Source: Unio delphinus (taxonomy: Eukaryota > Mollusca > Bivalvia > Unionida > Unionidae). Taken from it: a stretch of 64,000 nt of DNA. This document shows, piece by piece, positions 1-14,413 of this stretch (position 1 is the stretch's first letter; every line of letters begins with the position of its first letter). Under the pieces are notes generated by a model, which was given only the letters and a program-made list of their open reading frames with translations, had not been told where the DNA came from and did not search any database. Location: NCBI GenBank assembly GCA_029339505.1, contig JAQISU010000081.1, forward strand, positions 17,460,001 through 17,524,000, in the 5' to 3' direction. Made by a program: the position numbers and the translations under genes.

Positions 1-224
1 AAACACATTTTCATATGCTGTCCAAGTTGACGGTGATGCAGATTAGCATTAACCTAGAGTTTGTTTGCCTGATTGTCATATATATATGCCTGAATGCAAA
101 GTATATGTAGAGATATTGAAATTTGGCACCATAGTGGTCAGATGAAATAAGATGCCTGTTTATCAAGAAATGAACACTAACATGTATTTGCTAATCAAAT
201 CCATCGTTATAACAATATATATCG

Positions 225-1410
<1,186 letters not shown>

Positions 1411-1490
1411 TTCATTCATTCATTCATTCATTCATTCATTCATTCATTCATTCATTCATTATTTCATTCATTCATTCTTCTTCTTCTTTA

Positions 1491-1556
<66 letters not shown>

Positions 1557-1668
1557 ATTATTTTGTATTATTAGTATTATTATTGTTGTTGTTGTTATTG
1601 TTGTCATTTTTATATTAGTAGTAGTAGTACTATTATTATTATAATTATTAATATTATTATTGTTGTTG

Positions 1669-1738
<70 letters not shown>

Positions 1739-1741
1739 TGT
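1411..1741. repeat. Compound microsatellite (TTCA)n-(TTC)n-(ATT)n-(TTG/TAG)n-(ATT)n
   Basis: A tetranucleotide TTCA tract (1411-1476) passes into TTC (to ~1489), then ATT (~1490-1560), a mixed ATT/GTT/TAG stretch, and a second ATT tract (~1675-1741). Poly-Asn, poly-Ile and His-Ser-Phe-Ile open frames here are artefacts. Confidence 0.95.
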
Positions 1742-3599
1742 CAGAAATAGTTATTCGTGTCACAAATATTTTTCCTTTCTTATCTTCATCAAAGAAATGC
1801 ACATAATCAAAGGGATGGAAAACTGTACGTGATAAAAAAAGAATTCCAGTGGTCAGCAAGACTGCCTGCTTTAACAACATTGCTTTGCCTTCAAACTGCA
1901 ATAATTTCTATTTAAGCAAATTCTTGCAACATATTTATTACCAAAAAAGGCGATCAAAAAGTTGTTTTATCTTTATTGGCCGACGAGGTTTTATTCTGTT
2001 TATTGAATAATTGCATTTGCGGCCATGATTACTTGAACTTCCCATTTTGATTAAGGCTTGATGTGAATTCGATGTCTGTTATTGTAATTTCATTATGTAA
2101 AATGTAGAATAATGTGTATTCTGATATTGCACATTTAGAACACTTAACCTAAACGTTGCATGTTTGCTGGAGATATTTGATCTGCTTTCTCAGAGTTGTG
2201 GCTGCTCTCATCGAATTTTCCATCAAAATGACATCAAAATTGAAACTTGAGCCTTACTATTACAGAAAAATAATGGCTACGGTTTTCTTTATCTAATTCT
2301 GTCTAGGCTGATCCCTACCATTTCAAGCATTCAATGACGTTAGCTTAACTGTTAGAGATAATTTTGCAATAGATATCAAAACATTTAAATCACACAATGG
2401 AGCAAGATTGAGATCATGAAAAGGCGTCATAAGTTACTTGGCTATGTAAGATGCATTCAATCCGATAAATATCGGAATGATTGCATTCACAATTTACCAC
2501 TGCATCAAGCTCTCAATCAAAACAGAAGGGCCTAAAACCAATCCTAAATTAGTTCACAGACACGACAGATATTTATGGATTGCAAAACTATAGATCCCAA
2601 TCGATGCCGTTGCAAGTGTAATACCTAATACCTCCATGAGATAAAGATAATTTATTGACGCTTGTACCAGGTTTCCCTTCCACATACTAAATATTACCTA
2701 TAAACAGATGCCTACAATGTTTTCAACTGTATACATGACAATAAAATACGTATTGGGAATCACTCAATATGTATTCGAAATGTACTATGAAATTATATTG
2801 AACATATCATAACACACCAATCTAATAATAAGCACCTCCTCTTAAATATAGTCGGTACTTTTGTGCTGGAAATATGAGCACATATTTGCTTCAACTGTAC
2901 ATCAAGCAACAATTCTAAATTCGTTTCTTAGAAAAGCAATACCAGATTTTGCCATGTTCAGCATTTTTCTCCAAACCATCTTTCAGCGAAATAACCGAAA
3001 CGATATATGGACCCAAGTTAAATCTAAGAAAATATAATCAGTGCCGAGAAAAATTATTGAATTTAGTAATCCGGTTCTGTAAGATAGTTTTAATTTCATT
3101 ATTCGCCCATCATAAAATATTATTAATAAATCTGTATTACTTATCTAATCATCTTTTTTCTTTTATGTTAAATGACATTAATATAGAGGATGGTGAACTT
3201 TGGCTGTAGCAAGAAAGGAAAAAAGAACTAAAGGAGGTGCACACATCTAGCTAACTAAATCGTGAGTAAGCTTCACTCTAAATTTCGAAGTTTTTAACTT
3301 CCAGGTTTTGGTTCCAAATTCGAAACTTTGAAATTATAAGAATATATTTAAAAGAAGCATTCTTTAAATAAACAACTTGTATATATTTTGAAGTTATTTT
3401 TTGAACTTTCGCTTTTCTTAAGGTCAGGTTTGTCCTTGATACTATTAATCAACGTAAAGATGTCGACATGATTTGATTTTAGATCATGTGAGGTTTTCTT
3501 TAAGGCTATGATGACATAGTTCCTGTTTGGCTAGCTGCTAAAGTTCTTGACCTTGTATTGAAATATAATTAATGTTCGACCCTCATTCTGGTTTTCAAA
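1742..3599. other. Unassigned noncoding stretch
   Basis: AT-rich sequence without conserved coding blocks. The 86-codon open frame at 2949-3209 has no motif and no plausible splice context that I can see. Confidence 0.5.
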
Positions 3600-4054
3600 C
3601 TACTTTTAGGTTTCTATATAAAGAGATATATACCTCAATATTGTATGTTCTTAGGATTAAAGTCAGTCTGGAGAATTAATATAGCTGTGATCATTTGAGA
3701 GGGTCTATTTATGTATTGAAAATGTTCATTGGCATTACAAAGTGCTCAGATTTTCAGATTTAGTAGCTGTATTGGAATTATTGTAAATTCATTTAAAGAC
3801 ATTTTGGAGTGTGTCATTGTGATTCATCAAGACTATTGACACATCAGCATAATAGAGGAAAAATCAATCGGAATACGACAGAAGCTTAATTGGATTACTT
3901 GTGTTTAGGACCATTTAGTATTTCATTTACCATATGAAGTTATGTAAAGGTTTTCATTTTGTATATTATGGAAATAAATTATATTTTTAATTTTACAAAC
4001 TTGTTGTTTTCGCTCTTTTTTGTTACTCTATTAAGACCATAGAATGATAACAAA
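3600..4054 (+). repeat. LTR-like dispersed repeat, copy 1
   Basis: The last ~90 bp (about 3965-4054) match 23255-23350 closely: 'tatggaaataaatta', then 'aaacttgttg', 'ttcgctctttt' and 'aagaccatagaatgataaca'. Each copy has a TATA-like motif upstream ('tctatataaaga' near 3615; 'gatatataaac' near 22773), then an AATAAA and an end in '..aaca', which is the layout of an LTR promoter and polyadenylation unit. No partner LTR or pol coding region was found nearby, so this would be a solo or eroded LTR. It could equally be the 3' end of another repeat class. Confidence 0.35.
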
Positions 4055-4259
4055 TATGTCCATTACTTTGTGGTTAAGAATGAGAAAGTCACAATAAGTT
4101 CAGATGTAAAATTGTACAATATTTCATACTACTACTATTACTTTCAATTTCTTAAAGTAACAGCTATTTCATCACAAATAAGTAGCATTGAGCTTGCTGG
4201 GCCCTTAACCTTTCGGATGGGATTTTGATAGTGTGGTACAAGACAAAACATCAGAAATA

Positions 4260-4332
4260 TGTAATTTTCTTTATTTAAATTGCTTAGTAACTACATGTAG
4301 TTTTCTTTATTTAAATTGCTTAGTAACTATAA
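4260..4332. repeat. Two tandem copies of a 37-bp unit
   Basis: The motif 'tttctttatttaaattgc' followed by 'ttagtaacta' appears twice in direct succession, starting near 4260 and 4297, almost identical. This is a recent short tandem duplication. Confidence 0.8.
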
Positions 4333-6344
4333 CCAAACCATGACAATATGCATTGATCTTTAAATTGGATCACAAACATGTGTTACGTGATAAGACCTTG
4401 GGTCATGAGGCTTGAATAAACAGTTTCATCTCCTGAAAATTGGAGTTCTTGAGCCTTACCACAAAAATAGGTAATAATAAATGACACAGTCAAAAGTTAT
4501 GAGTTAAACATACGTTTAAATAGACTACATTGGATGACTCTGAGTTACAGTTCTAAAAAGGTGAGTCAAATTCACACAAGACTTTGATCTTGTTTATAGG
4601 ACCATTCGATTGATATACATAACATTGACCTTGCTGATATGACCATGATATTGATACGCATGATAGGTACAAATGATACACTCTCAAGCTATGAGTTTAC
4701 GGTGAAACCATTTCATTGAATGGTCTTTAACAAAAGGTTCCGTGCGACAGTTTGGACACACACAATGTTATTCGTACGAGATCCGTGAAATGACGTTACA
4801 GATAGCTCCAAAACTCTCCAGGTGACAACATCAAGTCATGGTGTACTGCTTATACACAGTTCTATAAAAATTACAGCATTGAAAAATTGCTATGGGCATA
4901 TGGTGGGAATCCTTAGAGTTTGCAAGTTATGAACCAAGATCAAATCCCCTACTCCAAGTGCATGCCCAAGGATAAGTATTTGATGTATAAATGCATATAT
5001 TCTCTTGTGCCCATTAAGTGCATACATCGTTCTAGGTTGTGGATCTTAATAGTTTCCAAGTTATACACCATATTTATGTTGCTAGTCACAATGTAAAACC
5101 CAAGGTCTTTGTTGGGTATGTCCTTCAGACCAACGTATGCTAGTGATGGTCTGTATCGTAGTGATGTGCAAACAGTCTTTTGTTAAATCACAATAATACA
5201 AACCAAGAATATATCCGTATATAAATTTCACTATGGATCCAAGTGTATATTTCCAAGAATGATACTTTGGAGCACTTTGTATTTCCAGAGAAGATTTGTG
5301 TGAATTAAATAATTTCAATAAATAAATACCATCCTAATGAAATACGCAACACAACATTAATACAACTAATTCTGCTCAGCTCTTACAGTACGATATAGAC
5401 CTCAGGTCACAACTAGCATTTTTTTCTTTTTTTAAAACTATTACCTAATGAAAAATTTCATTCTGGATGGTTCCAGCTGTTTAGAAGATATTTATAATTA
5501 AAAGATATGTTCCTAAAATTATAATATGAAATGTGGTAAACAGCAGGTAGACTGAATTTTTAGGAGAACATCCACTGTTCTGGGCTCATATAGAGATAAA
5601 CGTATTGTTTACAGAACTAAAATCAATGATACAAGTAAGGAAAAAAAACTGTATTTTGGATAACGTCTATTCCAATATACAAATATCCATAGCACATAAG
5701 GATTTTACAAAAAAACAAATAAATATATACACAACAGTGGAGGTCTCAGCAGTTTCCATGTTGTAACGGAAGAAATGCGTACGCACAGACACCATTCCTG
5801 GAACAATACCAGAGAGTATAACAACAACATCAAATACATAGTACCAATTTTCAGATCTCTATCTACATGACTTCACATCTTTAGATTATTTTTTTTAAAA
5901 ATACCTAAAACCAGAAATTTGTCTCAACCAATGAGTCATAATTAAAATTATACAACCCCTTTGTGTATCTAATGACTACCGCCATTCGTATCCCAAGTTT
6001 CAAGTATGTGTCTTTGATGGTATAGGAATACATTTCACTACTAACGGAAAGACACGCAGATTGACAGACAGGAAAACACGATTCCCACCTTAACCGTACT
6101 GACGAGTCTTTTTTTAAATGTTCAACACTAATTACAATTTTGTGACAACTAGAAACAAAAGAAACTCCAATTAAGTCATTGCTACCCTAGTAAATGATAT
6201 TCCAACTGTCTTCCATTTATTCATAAATTATAAATTTTGCATTGAATTGTCATGACTGTAAAATAAATGGCTTTGAATTACTTACAAGCAGTGAATGGGT
6301 AAATGAAAATTGAAAATAACAACATATGTGCATTGCAGTTTTAT
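4333..6344. other. Unassigned noncoding stretch
   Basis: No conserved coding block, RNA gene or clear repeat seen. The 78-codon minus frame at 5082-5318 has no recognisable motif. Confidence 0.5.
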
Positions 6345-6535
6345 GGTAGTAGTAGTAATAGTAGTAGTGGTAATAGTAATAATATTAGTAGCGGTAATAT
6401 TAGTACTGGGAGTAGTAATAATAGTTGTAGTAATAGTACTAGTAATAATAGCAGTTGTACTAATAGTAGTAGTAGTAGTAGTAGTAGTAATAGTAGTAGT
6501 GGTAATAGTTGTAGTAGTAGTAATAGTAGTGGCAA

Positions 6536-6597
<62 letters not shown>
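6345..6597. repeat. Imperfect (TAG)n / (AGT)n microsatellite
   Basis: About 250 bp of trinucleotide repeat with scattered AAT, TTG and TGG variants; the last ~55 bp are pure AGT. Poly-Ser, poly-Val and poly-Leu open frames on both strands derive from it and are not genes. Confidence 0.95.
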
Positions 6598-7033
6598 CCT
6601 CAACTTTCGTTATTTAAAACTTAATTTGTTACAGGTTGTTTTTTGTGAGCTGTCAATATATGATTTTTTCATGGCATTACTAGGTATTAAAAGTCAGCTA
6701 CAGTTGGCAATAAGAAAATTTCTTTTCTTCCCTTTAAGCGATTATTTAAAACTATATCAAATTATTATCTTTTTTATTATATTGGACAGCAACTCTATTT
6801 TACATGCAAATCTCACTTTTGTGAAGTATCGAATTTTGAATAAGCATTGAACCTTAAATTTTAATGCAACGAGCATTAAGATATTATCACATTAAGACCA
6901 GGGAAATATTTGTTTGGTAGCTTCTTCTATATCAGTGTTAAAACTTCTAAGGGCATAGTGTTCCGATTCAATGCGATTCTGACTGACAAAACAAATAATT
7001 GTCTGAGGAATTTATTTATTTTTAGTAGCCACT
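6598..7033. other. Unassigned sequence
   Basis: Nothing recognised. The 74-codon frame at 6626-6850 has no motif. Confidence 0.45.
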
Positions 7034-7294
7034 ACTTATGATTGGGGGGGGGGGGGCACCGAGTGGCCGAGTGGTCTAAAGCGCTCTCCGTTACGGATCA
7101 CTGCCATCTCATCTCTGTCTAAGTCGGTTCGAGTCTAAGATTAGGCTAATGTAGTTATGTGAGAAAGTTGCTTCTCGTGGGTCGGTGGTTCTTTCCGGTT
7201 TTTTTTCCATGTCTCTTCCTCTACCAATAATACTGGCCGCCATGTATGCTGAAAAATGGCGTTAAACTCTACTACAACAACAACTTATGATTGG
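7034..7294 (+). mobile_element. tRNA-derived SINE, family A, copy 1, with 12-bp target duplication
   Basis: The 5' part resembles a class II (Leu/Ser-like) tRNA: an A box 'tggccgagtggtc' at 7064-7076 and a B box 'ggttcgagtc' at 7126-7135, the two RNA polymerase III promoter elements. A ~150 bp body follows ('tactggccgccatgtatgct', 'gaaaaatggcgttaaact') and then a CAA-rich tail. The element is bracketed by a perfect direct repeat 'acttatgattgg' at 7034-7045 and 7283-7294, the target site duplication left by LINE-driven insertion. A run of G at 7044-7056 abuts the head. This is the most complete copy in the window, and its intact duplication suggests relatively recent insertion. Confidence 0.9.
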
Positions 7295-10200
7295 CAGAGT
7301 GAAATTAAGGCGTACACCTTGGAAGTAATGGGAATTTAAATTGACAAGATCGAAATTCTTTAGTCCGAAATGTTCTGAGAGAGGCACGGTCGGCTCCGAG
7401 GAAACCTAGGAAAGAATAGTGCTTTCTTCGTTAAACATGAAAGAGACCAGGTGTCTGTATTGTCAGAAATACGGGGTTTAGTGTTGGATGCACAAGTTCT
7501 AACGTTAACAGCATTAAGGAAATAGTTTTTCGAGGGAGAGGAAATAAATCCAAATTAGACGGCTATTAAATCTTGTTGATATCATTTAAGTTGAATTGAG
7601 ATTGCCACTATTAATTTATTTGATTAAATTTGTTATTTGTCTTGTCTAAGAGGGGTTCGTTTTGCATTATTTCTTCCTAATAATCTTGCACAGTTCTCTG
7701 TTGATATTCTATCTTTCACTCACACCGGGTCATATCATCGCGGGATGTCATTTCCATGATAACGCAGCTAAATCCAATTAACTACCTCTCTTACTATGAG
7801 GGAGACGTTATTATTATATTACATTGTAAACGGAAACCTCCATTCATTGGATGCAGTTTATGCAAAGTATAGATCTGATCAAGTTAAAATATACATAAAA
7901 TCCCTCACCATAACAGTTAAATTTCTCTTAGTGTGAGCTTTATTCACAATGAGTCTAAACTGACAAAAGGTTGTGAATTCTAATATATGAGTCAATGCCA
8001 CCTCTTTAAAAGCACTGTTAGGTCACCGGAACCGTGGAATGTAAACGAAAATAAGTTCATGAAGTATTATGCACTGCTCAATGCATTTGCAGTACATGCA
8101 CTGTGCAACTGAGACAATGAAAGGGTGTTTGCCAGTAATAGTTTTTTTTTTATTTTTTTAAATTAAAAAATAATAATGACATTATAAATAGTTAACTGAT
8201 TTTTTTATAGGATGTACTACAGTCATGAACTCAAAGATCAAAAGGATGAAAGTATATATGGAATCACATCACAATTATTATTTCCAGTTCAGTACGAATG
8301 TAGTTCTAGTCTATTTTTAGAACAATTTTTTTCCTCTCTCATTTTAGTGGTGATAGAAGAGTTATATTGATGCATTTTTGGTAGGGATTTTAAGGTAATT
8401 GTTCATTCTTGAGAATATGAGCTCATAAAGTAGTTGTCTGTGTGTATTTTGGCGACAGTGCACATTGAGTAATAAGGCCTTGGTGATGATCATAAAGTGA
8501 AATCTGTGTTCTGTTTACATGCAGTTCTGTTTACATTGTAGCCTCTCAAAATAAATGCCGGTGAACTCTTGACAAGAACTTCACAGTGAAGTCATCTTTG
8601 GAGGTATTTTAGATTAACATATGATTTGTATTGATTGTCATACAGTGGAAAGGTCAGTACTGAGAAATATATGTAGAGAACACATAATAACATTAATTGT
8701 GATGTATGTCGATATGTACGCGTTTACTCTCTACGTTAATGTTCAGTAACGATAACTCTATATATCAAATCGAATGTATATCCATCCTCCACCATTAATT
8801 TATGTAAAACGATCGTTGCGATTGAACTGTGTTGCTTGCATCGATTCGAAATCGTAGTATCAGCTAGATCATTAAAAATCGGGCGTTTGTAGGTAACTGA
8901 TTTGAGAAGGCCCTTTTTTTTTCGTGTTTCAATTTTGTTTAAAAAGTCATTTGATTATAGGTCGGAAGCATCTTGCTCCTTTGTGTCGGTTGTACTTTCT
9001 GACCTTTCTTCTTTCTCCGTCTCCGTGGTGAATCTAATCCGATATGTACCGACGGTTTTTCGACCAAAGTACATGTTTTCTTCTGGAATGCGAGTTTTCC
9101 TCACTCTTATATTTACACAATTGTTCGAACATGTATACGTTATTACCAAGTTATAGAATTAAAAAAGACGTCGACGCCTTTCAAACCTAAATGCTTGATT
9201 TTAATTATTTAGATGAACTCCAATGTATGACAATACGTTATGGGCCAGAAAATTATCTTTTTTTTTATAAGGAGTACAATTCGTTAGAGTTTTCTGTACT
9301 TTTATCGTGTTTCATATTATGCAGTAGTGCTTCTTTAAATTCAATGTGTATTAAAGTAAGCTGATAGTTGAACTGGAACTCACCTACAACGAGCAGTTAA
9401 TCGTCGAAACATTATGTTCAGTATCCTTTTCCTATTTGAATGTCTTTCATTCATCCATTCAATGCTTTTCTCGTTTCACTATCGTTTTCCATGCCATGCA
9501 TTAACCTATGTCTCACTCCCCATGTGTAGTCATATTTCAGTAACGACTGCGCGTGTCCTTGGAAAGCGAGACGGAACTTGAACCGTAGAAAATGTTGTAA
9601 CTCTTCTTTCTTCTCCAAAACAAACTTGAGTTGTTTTTCTAAAAGGATTTCAAGCTCAACCTTTATGATATATGACTGAATTATCGTATTGAAAATATCC
9701 TTGGTTTTGTTTTCATATGAACGAAAAAACACCCTAGCTGAATATAAAATCTGGCACTGTCTGCAAATGGATGCAAGAATAAGTAGCAAATTTTGGAACG
9801 TGCTTCTAAAGAAGACTGAAGACTATAAAGCGATTCCAGCAGTCGGGCCTGAAAAGCCTATACATAGAATTGGATAGTGCATATATCGAACTGATGATGT
9901 GTCCAAATAAAACGAGAAAAAATAATCTTGGCAAGTTTTAAGTTTTAGATGTTGGGTATAAAAACCAACCTCTAGAAATTAAATTTTACAAACATTCATA
10001 CCTCCAAATAGCTAACATATTTTTAAATTTTAAAAATCTATTAAAGTATTTAAACTTCAAAAATCTGAAATATTTGAAGACAAATATTTAAAACTTTAAG
10101 ATTCTTTCAAAGTTTGAGATTGAATATATTAAGTGTTACACGTATTATCTTCGTGCTAGATTTTTCAAACTCCTTTGTAAGATTCAAGTTTAGTTCTTGC

Positions 10201-10319
10201 GTTTTTTCTTGTTGGCCACGTAAATAAATTCTACTTTCGTGAAAGTATATTTACATAGTTATATATATATATACAAAGTATATTTACATTTTCTAATATA
10301 TTGTGCATCATTTTACTTT
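7295..10319. other. Unassigned noncoding stretch
   Basis: Three kilobases with no recognisable conserved protein or RNA. The only frame with ordinary amino acid composition is on the minus strand at 9451-9789 (112 codons, Lys/Glu/Leu-rich central part); I do not recognise it and cannot show it is expressed. Confidence 0.45.
9451..9789 (-). other. Unassigned 112-codon open frame, possible but unsupported exon
   Basis: ATG-to-stop frame with mixed composition, including a charged stretch 'LEKQLKFVLEKKEELQHFL' that could be helical or coiled coil. There is no signal peptide, membrane segment or known motif. The surrounding 3 kb shows no other exon-like block, so a chance open frame is the more likely explanation. 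Confidence 0.12.
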
Positions 10320-10388
10320 TTAATTTAATTTAATTTAATTTAATTTGATTTAATTTAATTTAATTTAATTTAATTTAGTTTAATTTTT
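10320..10388. repeat. (TTTAA)n pentanucleotide repeat
   Basis: About 13 near-perfect copies of taatt/ttaat with two single-base variants. Confidence 0.95.
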
Positions 10389-12743
10389 AATTTTCGATTT
10401 TAATCATGACATATGGTGTACTGAGTTGTGTAACATCTGCATAATTATTTTGGTAATCTTTATACCACAGAGTAAACAAAGTATTTTTTTTTAAATGTAA
10501 AGGCTTAAAATGTAAAAGAGTAAACACTTAAAGAAAGGCGAAAGAAAAAACACTAGGGTTTTAAATAAATCCTGTTTAGTTGCTTCACGCTGTGGATGGA
10601 AATGGCATTTTGTAACATAGGAGTTGATTTAATAAGATTATTAATCTATAAGGAAACGTGTATCAAAGATATGTCTATTTGCGCATGTTCGAGTGTCAGT
10701 TCTATAGAGATGAGTAATACTACAAAATGGTCTTATCCGTATGCTAATTTTTGTTCCACGCTGGGAACAAAAGACGGTGAATATAGAAGAGAATAAAAGG
10801 CAACTGTCATCAGTATTTTATCGTCATGCAACTCTTTGGACAGCAGGGATATATTGATATGCTGTTTCTGAGCATGTGTATGGCCCTTATAAATGATTCA
10901 TAAAACGTTTGTGCCTGATAACGCGAAAAATCCGTTTGCACTCAAGCAAAGAACGGCATCACGTTGATCACCAACAATCACTTTTTAATAATCAGGTTAA
11001 AGTTTAACATCAGAAACTTGTATTGCTGCAGACAATTATTGCTGGTTTGAGAGACAGAACAAACTAGAATCTAATGTCTCAGATAGAAGCAAAGATGAAC
11101 AGTGCGCGGTTACTGAAACAGGTAATATGGTTCGTTCCGAAGAGCATCGTGAATGATATCCGAACACCTTTCTCATTTGAATTTTTACGTCAGCGTCTCG
11201 AAATGCAGCTAAAATTACTGAAATGGTTTTATGCACGAATGATCTAAACATAATTTATATTGACATACATCACAACACCATTAATTCGATACATTCTGAT
11301 TAAGATCTGCCATGTTCGTCCTGAGTTCTGAAAGAGTAAATATTTGATAATTCACAAAAATCGAAGGGAGGCAACTACAATATGGCAGAATGGGAAATGC
11401 TGATTACTAATTTTTTTTTAATATCAACTCTTCCACTAGTCATGGCTTACATTTCAATTGGCTGGAAAGTGATGGAAGCGAGTATACCGAAATCGGCTGA
11501 AAGAATGATACGAATCTGGAACGAAATGAAGCTATCTAAAACACTTGATTCATTCAGTATTAGTATATTTGTATTAGTTCTGTTAAATATACACAGATCA
11601 ACTTAATCCGATTTGGGCATTCCCCGCTTTCATCGCATTTCAGGCAAATGGCACGTATGCTAACGTAACTTTAAAATATAATCATTTGCTTGCATGAGAA
11701 TTTTAATTTATTATAGAAAAAGAAAGCACATAAGCAAGTAATCTCTACAACATTATGACTATTTTGTTTTAGAAAAACGTCGATATGGGCTGCCAAGTAT
11801 AAGAGATATTTCTTTTTTTTTTTAAAATTGACTTCTCGTTACGAGTCGACATCAAGAAACGCTATAGAGTACCGTTATTTAGGCAGTAAGACATCGACCT
11901 CTAAAAAATAAATATCAGGGTCAATATCTTGCATTGTAGGACTATCGTGATGCTGTGCAGAACGAACTATCATCAGGGTTAAGAAATGACCATTGACAAT
12001 TTTGGGGACATTTGAATATAATTAGCGCTAATGTGTCTAAGGTTATACCATACTTTTGCAATTAACTTTTCCCCAGTGAATTACCAATGTAACTGACGCT
12101 CGATAACACATAAGATGTTTGAATGACATTGTCACAGGTGATGAAACAGAAAGAAAACGAGCAGCGAGCACAAATCGTTCGATGTAGTCGGAATGTCAAG
12201 AGAGTTTGATATGCATTTTTAGATGCAAAGGGCAATAGCGTAGTGTAAAACAAAGAGCATACGAATCAGGGAACCAGATTAACGGTCGTCATGGCATGTG
12301 TGGCTAATTCTGAAAATGCCACTGGACATTTGTTGTGCCTACAAGGTATTGTCAAAAACTGTGGAACACTACTGTACTACCCGTCCACGCAGCGGTACCT
12401 GAGGCATTCATCTGCTCCGTTACAACGCAAATGCGCATAAAAATTAGACATTGTGAATAACATTTTGAAGGAAAACAATGTTCAAAATTTGCCACATCCT
12501 CCATTCAACGCTGATGTAGTTCAAGTGTGTTCTTTACTCCATCCGTTCTCCAAGATTCACGGAGGATCAGACGATTTGAAAGCCGCAAAGCCGGTTGAAA
12601 GTGTTGTTTTCCAGTGTATTAACAACATACCATAAAGTGAATACAATAAGGCATTTAAGAATTGGATAACCAGACTGATAAAGTGTATAGAAGGGCTGCA
12701 TGAGGAGTACTTTTAGTGGATGCAATAACCTTATGTTCACTAA
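10389..12743. other. Unassigned noncoding stretch
   Basis: No conserved coding block seen. Short frames at 10596-10796, 11036-11251 (minus), 11382-11606 and 12062-12253 (minus) carry no recognisable motif. Confidence 0.45.
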
Positions 12744-12805
12744 CGAAGAACTGTGCTGTACAGCGCATTTATATTTAATGAATGCAATGACGAACGGTTT
12801 GCTAG

Positions 12806-12971
12806 TCAAACTTAAAGACCTCATAACGTTTCCTACCTTAAATATTTTCAGCATTTTTTATGTTTTCTAATTTCATGGTGTATTTTTTTTGTTTTTTTGT
12901 TTTTGTAGTAATATAATTATAAATGCTGTAAAGCGCTTGGATCTTCTAAAGATTAGGCGCTACACAATGTT

Positions 12972-12974
<3 letters not shown>
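12806..12974 (+). mobile_element. 3' end fragment of the CR1/L2-like LINE family
   Basis: It matches the 3' untranslated end of the LINE at 32.5-36.3 kb (read on the minus strand): 'caaacttaaagacct', 'gtttcctaccttaa', 'tttcatggtg', 'gtaaagcgcttggatcttct' and 'gcgctacacaatgttctcatt', then an ATT tail. Only about 170 bp survive, so this is a heavily 5'-truncated insertion on the plus strand, as expected when reverse transcription from the 3' end stops early. Confidence 0.8.
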
Positions 12975-13031
<57 letters not shown>

Positions 13032-13061
13032 GTTGTTGTTGTTGTTGTTGTTATTATTATT
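12975..13061. repeat. (ATT)n-(GTT)n microsatellite at LINE tail
   Basis: Pure ATT to about 13030, then GTT and ATT. It begins exactly where the LINE 3' end stops, so it probably grew from the LINE tail. Poly-Leu and poly-Ile frames here are artefacts. Confidence 0.93.
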
Positions 13062-13249
13062 GAAGAACTGTTGTTGTAGTTGGATTTAAGTGCGTTGCGC
13101 TCACCAGGTGCATGTAGAACTATGAATAACTGTGATGTACAGCGCATTAATATTCAGTGGATGCATTGACGAACGAACGATTCGATAATTAATGAAGAAA
13201 TGTCCTGTACAGAGTGTATAGTACATTAATATTCAGAGTTCTTTTGGTT

Positions 13250-13277
13250 CAACAACAACAACACCAACAACAACAAT
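13250..13277 (+). repeat. (CAA)n tract
   Basis: A short CAA run preceded by 'ttttggttc'. It looks like the tail of a family A SINE, but no body is recognisable upstream, so this may be only a microsatellite. Confidence 0.6.
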
Positions 13278-14029
13278 ATTTACAACGAATCGTGAGAAGG
13301 TGGTGAAAATCTTGAGCTTCGCTATAATACGTAGAAATGTAAGCCTTCCGTTGGAAATTAGGAGCGGAAACATGAGAAAATGGTAGACTGTTATGCATTC
13401 CTTGTTGATAAATTGTTAAATATTCAGCCTGTATCCATCATCATCACAGAATGACAATGAAATTAATTTCATATATTTCTGAGCCACATACACTTTGCAT
13501 TGAGTAGACATACCATTTCAGAGAAACTGGTTCTCTCAAGAATTCAAAGACATCATGTTTTGCCTATTTAACCTCTCCAGAGTATATTGATCAGAATTAT
13601 AATCCAGACTTTGAAAACAATGAAGTACAACACTAAAGATGAAAGTTAAATATTACCCTTAGCTGATATAGAAATTAGCATTAACAATGGCAATGTTCAC
13701 AAGCTCATTAATGAATAGTACGGTACGTCATTCTCACGATATCTAAACGACTGCAAATATATTGATAACCAGTCTTGCTTTCCATGCATTCATCAAACTG
13801 GAAATTTTTCTGTCAGTTATGGATTATGACAGATTTTCTTGTCTTTGAGACAGACGATATGAAATGGCATTCTGGATACAAAATAAACCGCTTGTTTTCT
13901 CTTTCTGCACAATTATATTTTGCCTTAGGAGAAGCATGTGGGCTATATATAACAAGCTATAGCCAGCAATAAATCATTCTCAACCTGTCATAACTTGGCT
14001 AAAGATATTGTACTCTTTCTGTTCTTGAC
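13278..14029. other. Unassigned sequence
   Basis: Nothing recognised in this stretch. Confidence 0.4.
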
Positions 14030-14326
14030 GCAAAAGACTTTGATAGTCATAAACAAAGACTTGGAAAATAATACTTAAAATCTTGTTAGTTATACCTAAA
14101 GAACTTGATAGCATTACTTAAAATACATTGATAGTCATACTTAAGGATCTTAATAGTCATCAGTAAAGGCCTTGATAGTCATACATAAAGACCTTGATAG
14201 TCATACTTAAAGACCTTGATACTCATACTTAAAGACCTTGATAGTCATACTTAAAGACCTTGATTGTCATTCTTAAAGAACTTGAAAGTCATAAGTAAAG
14301 ATCTTGATACTCATAAGTAAAGGCCT

Positions 14327-14413
<87 letters not shown>

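Larger units (their letters stand above)
12744..13237. repeat. Short satellite unit interrupted by a LINE 3' end
   Basis: A unit containing 'ctgtgctgtacagcgcattt' and '..gaatgcaatgacgaacg' at 12748-12798 recurs after the LINE at 13124-13176 ('ctgtgatgtacagcgcatta', '..ggatgcattgacgaacg') and in part at ~13198-13237 ('ctgtacagagtg', 'acattaatattcag'). The LINE fragment at 12806-12974 with its ATT tail sits between copies. Confidence 0.65.

Noticed and set aside
6303..6624. Ser-, Val- and Leu-rich frames
   Set aside because: Produced by the AGT trinucleotide tract in its different frames.
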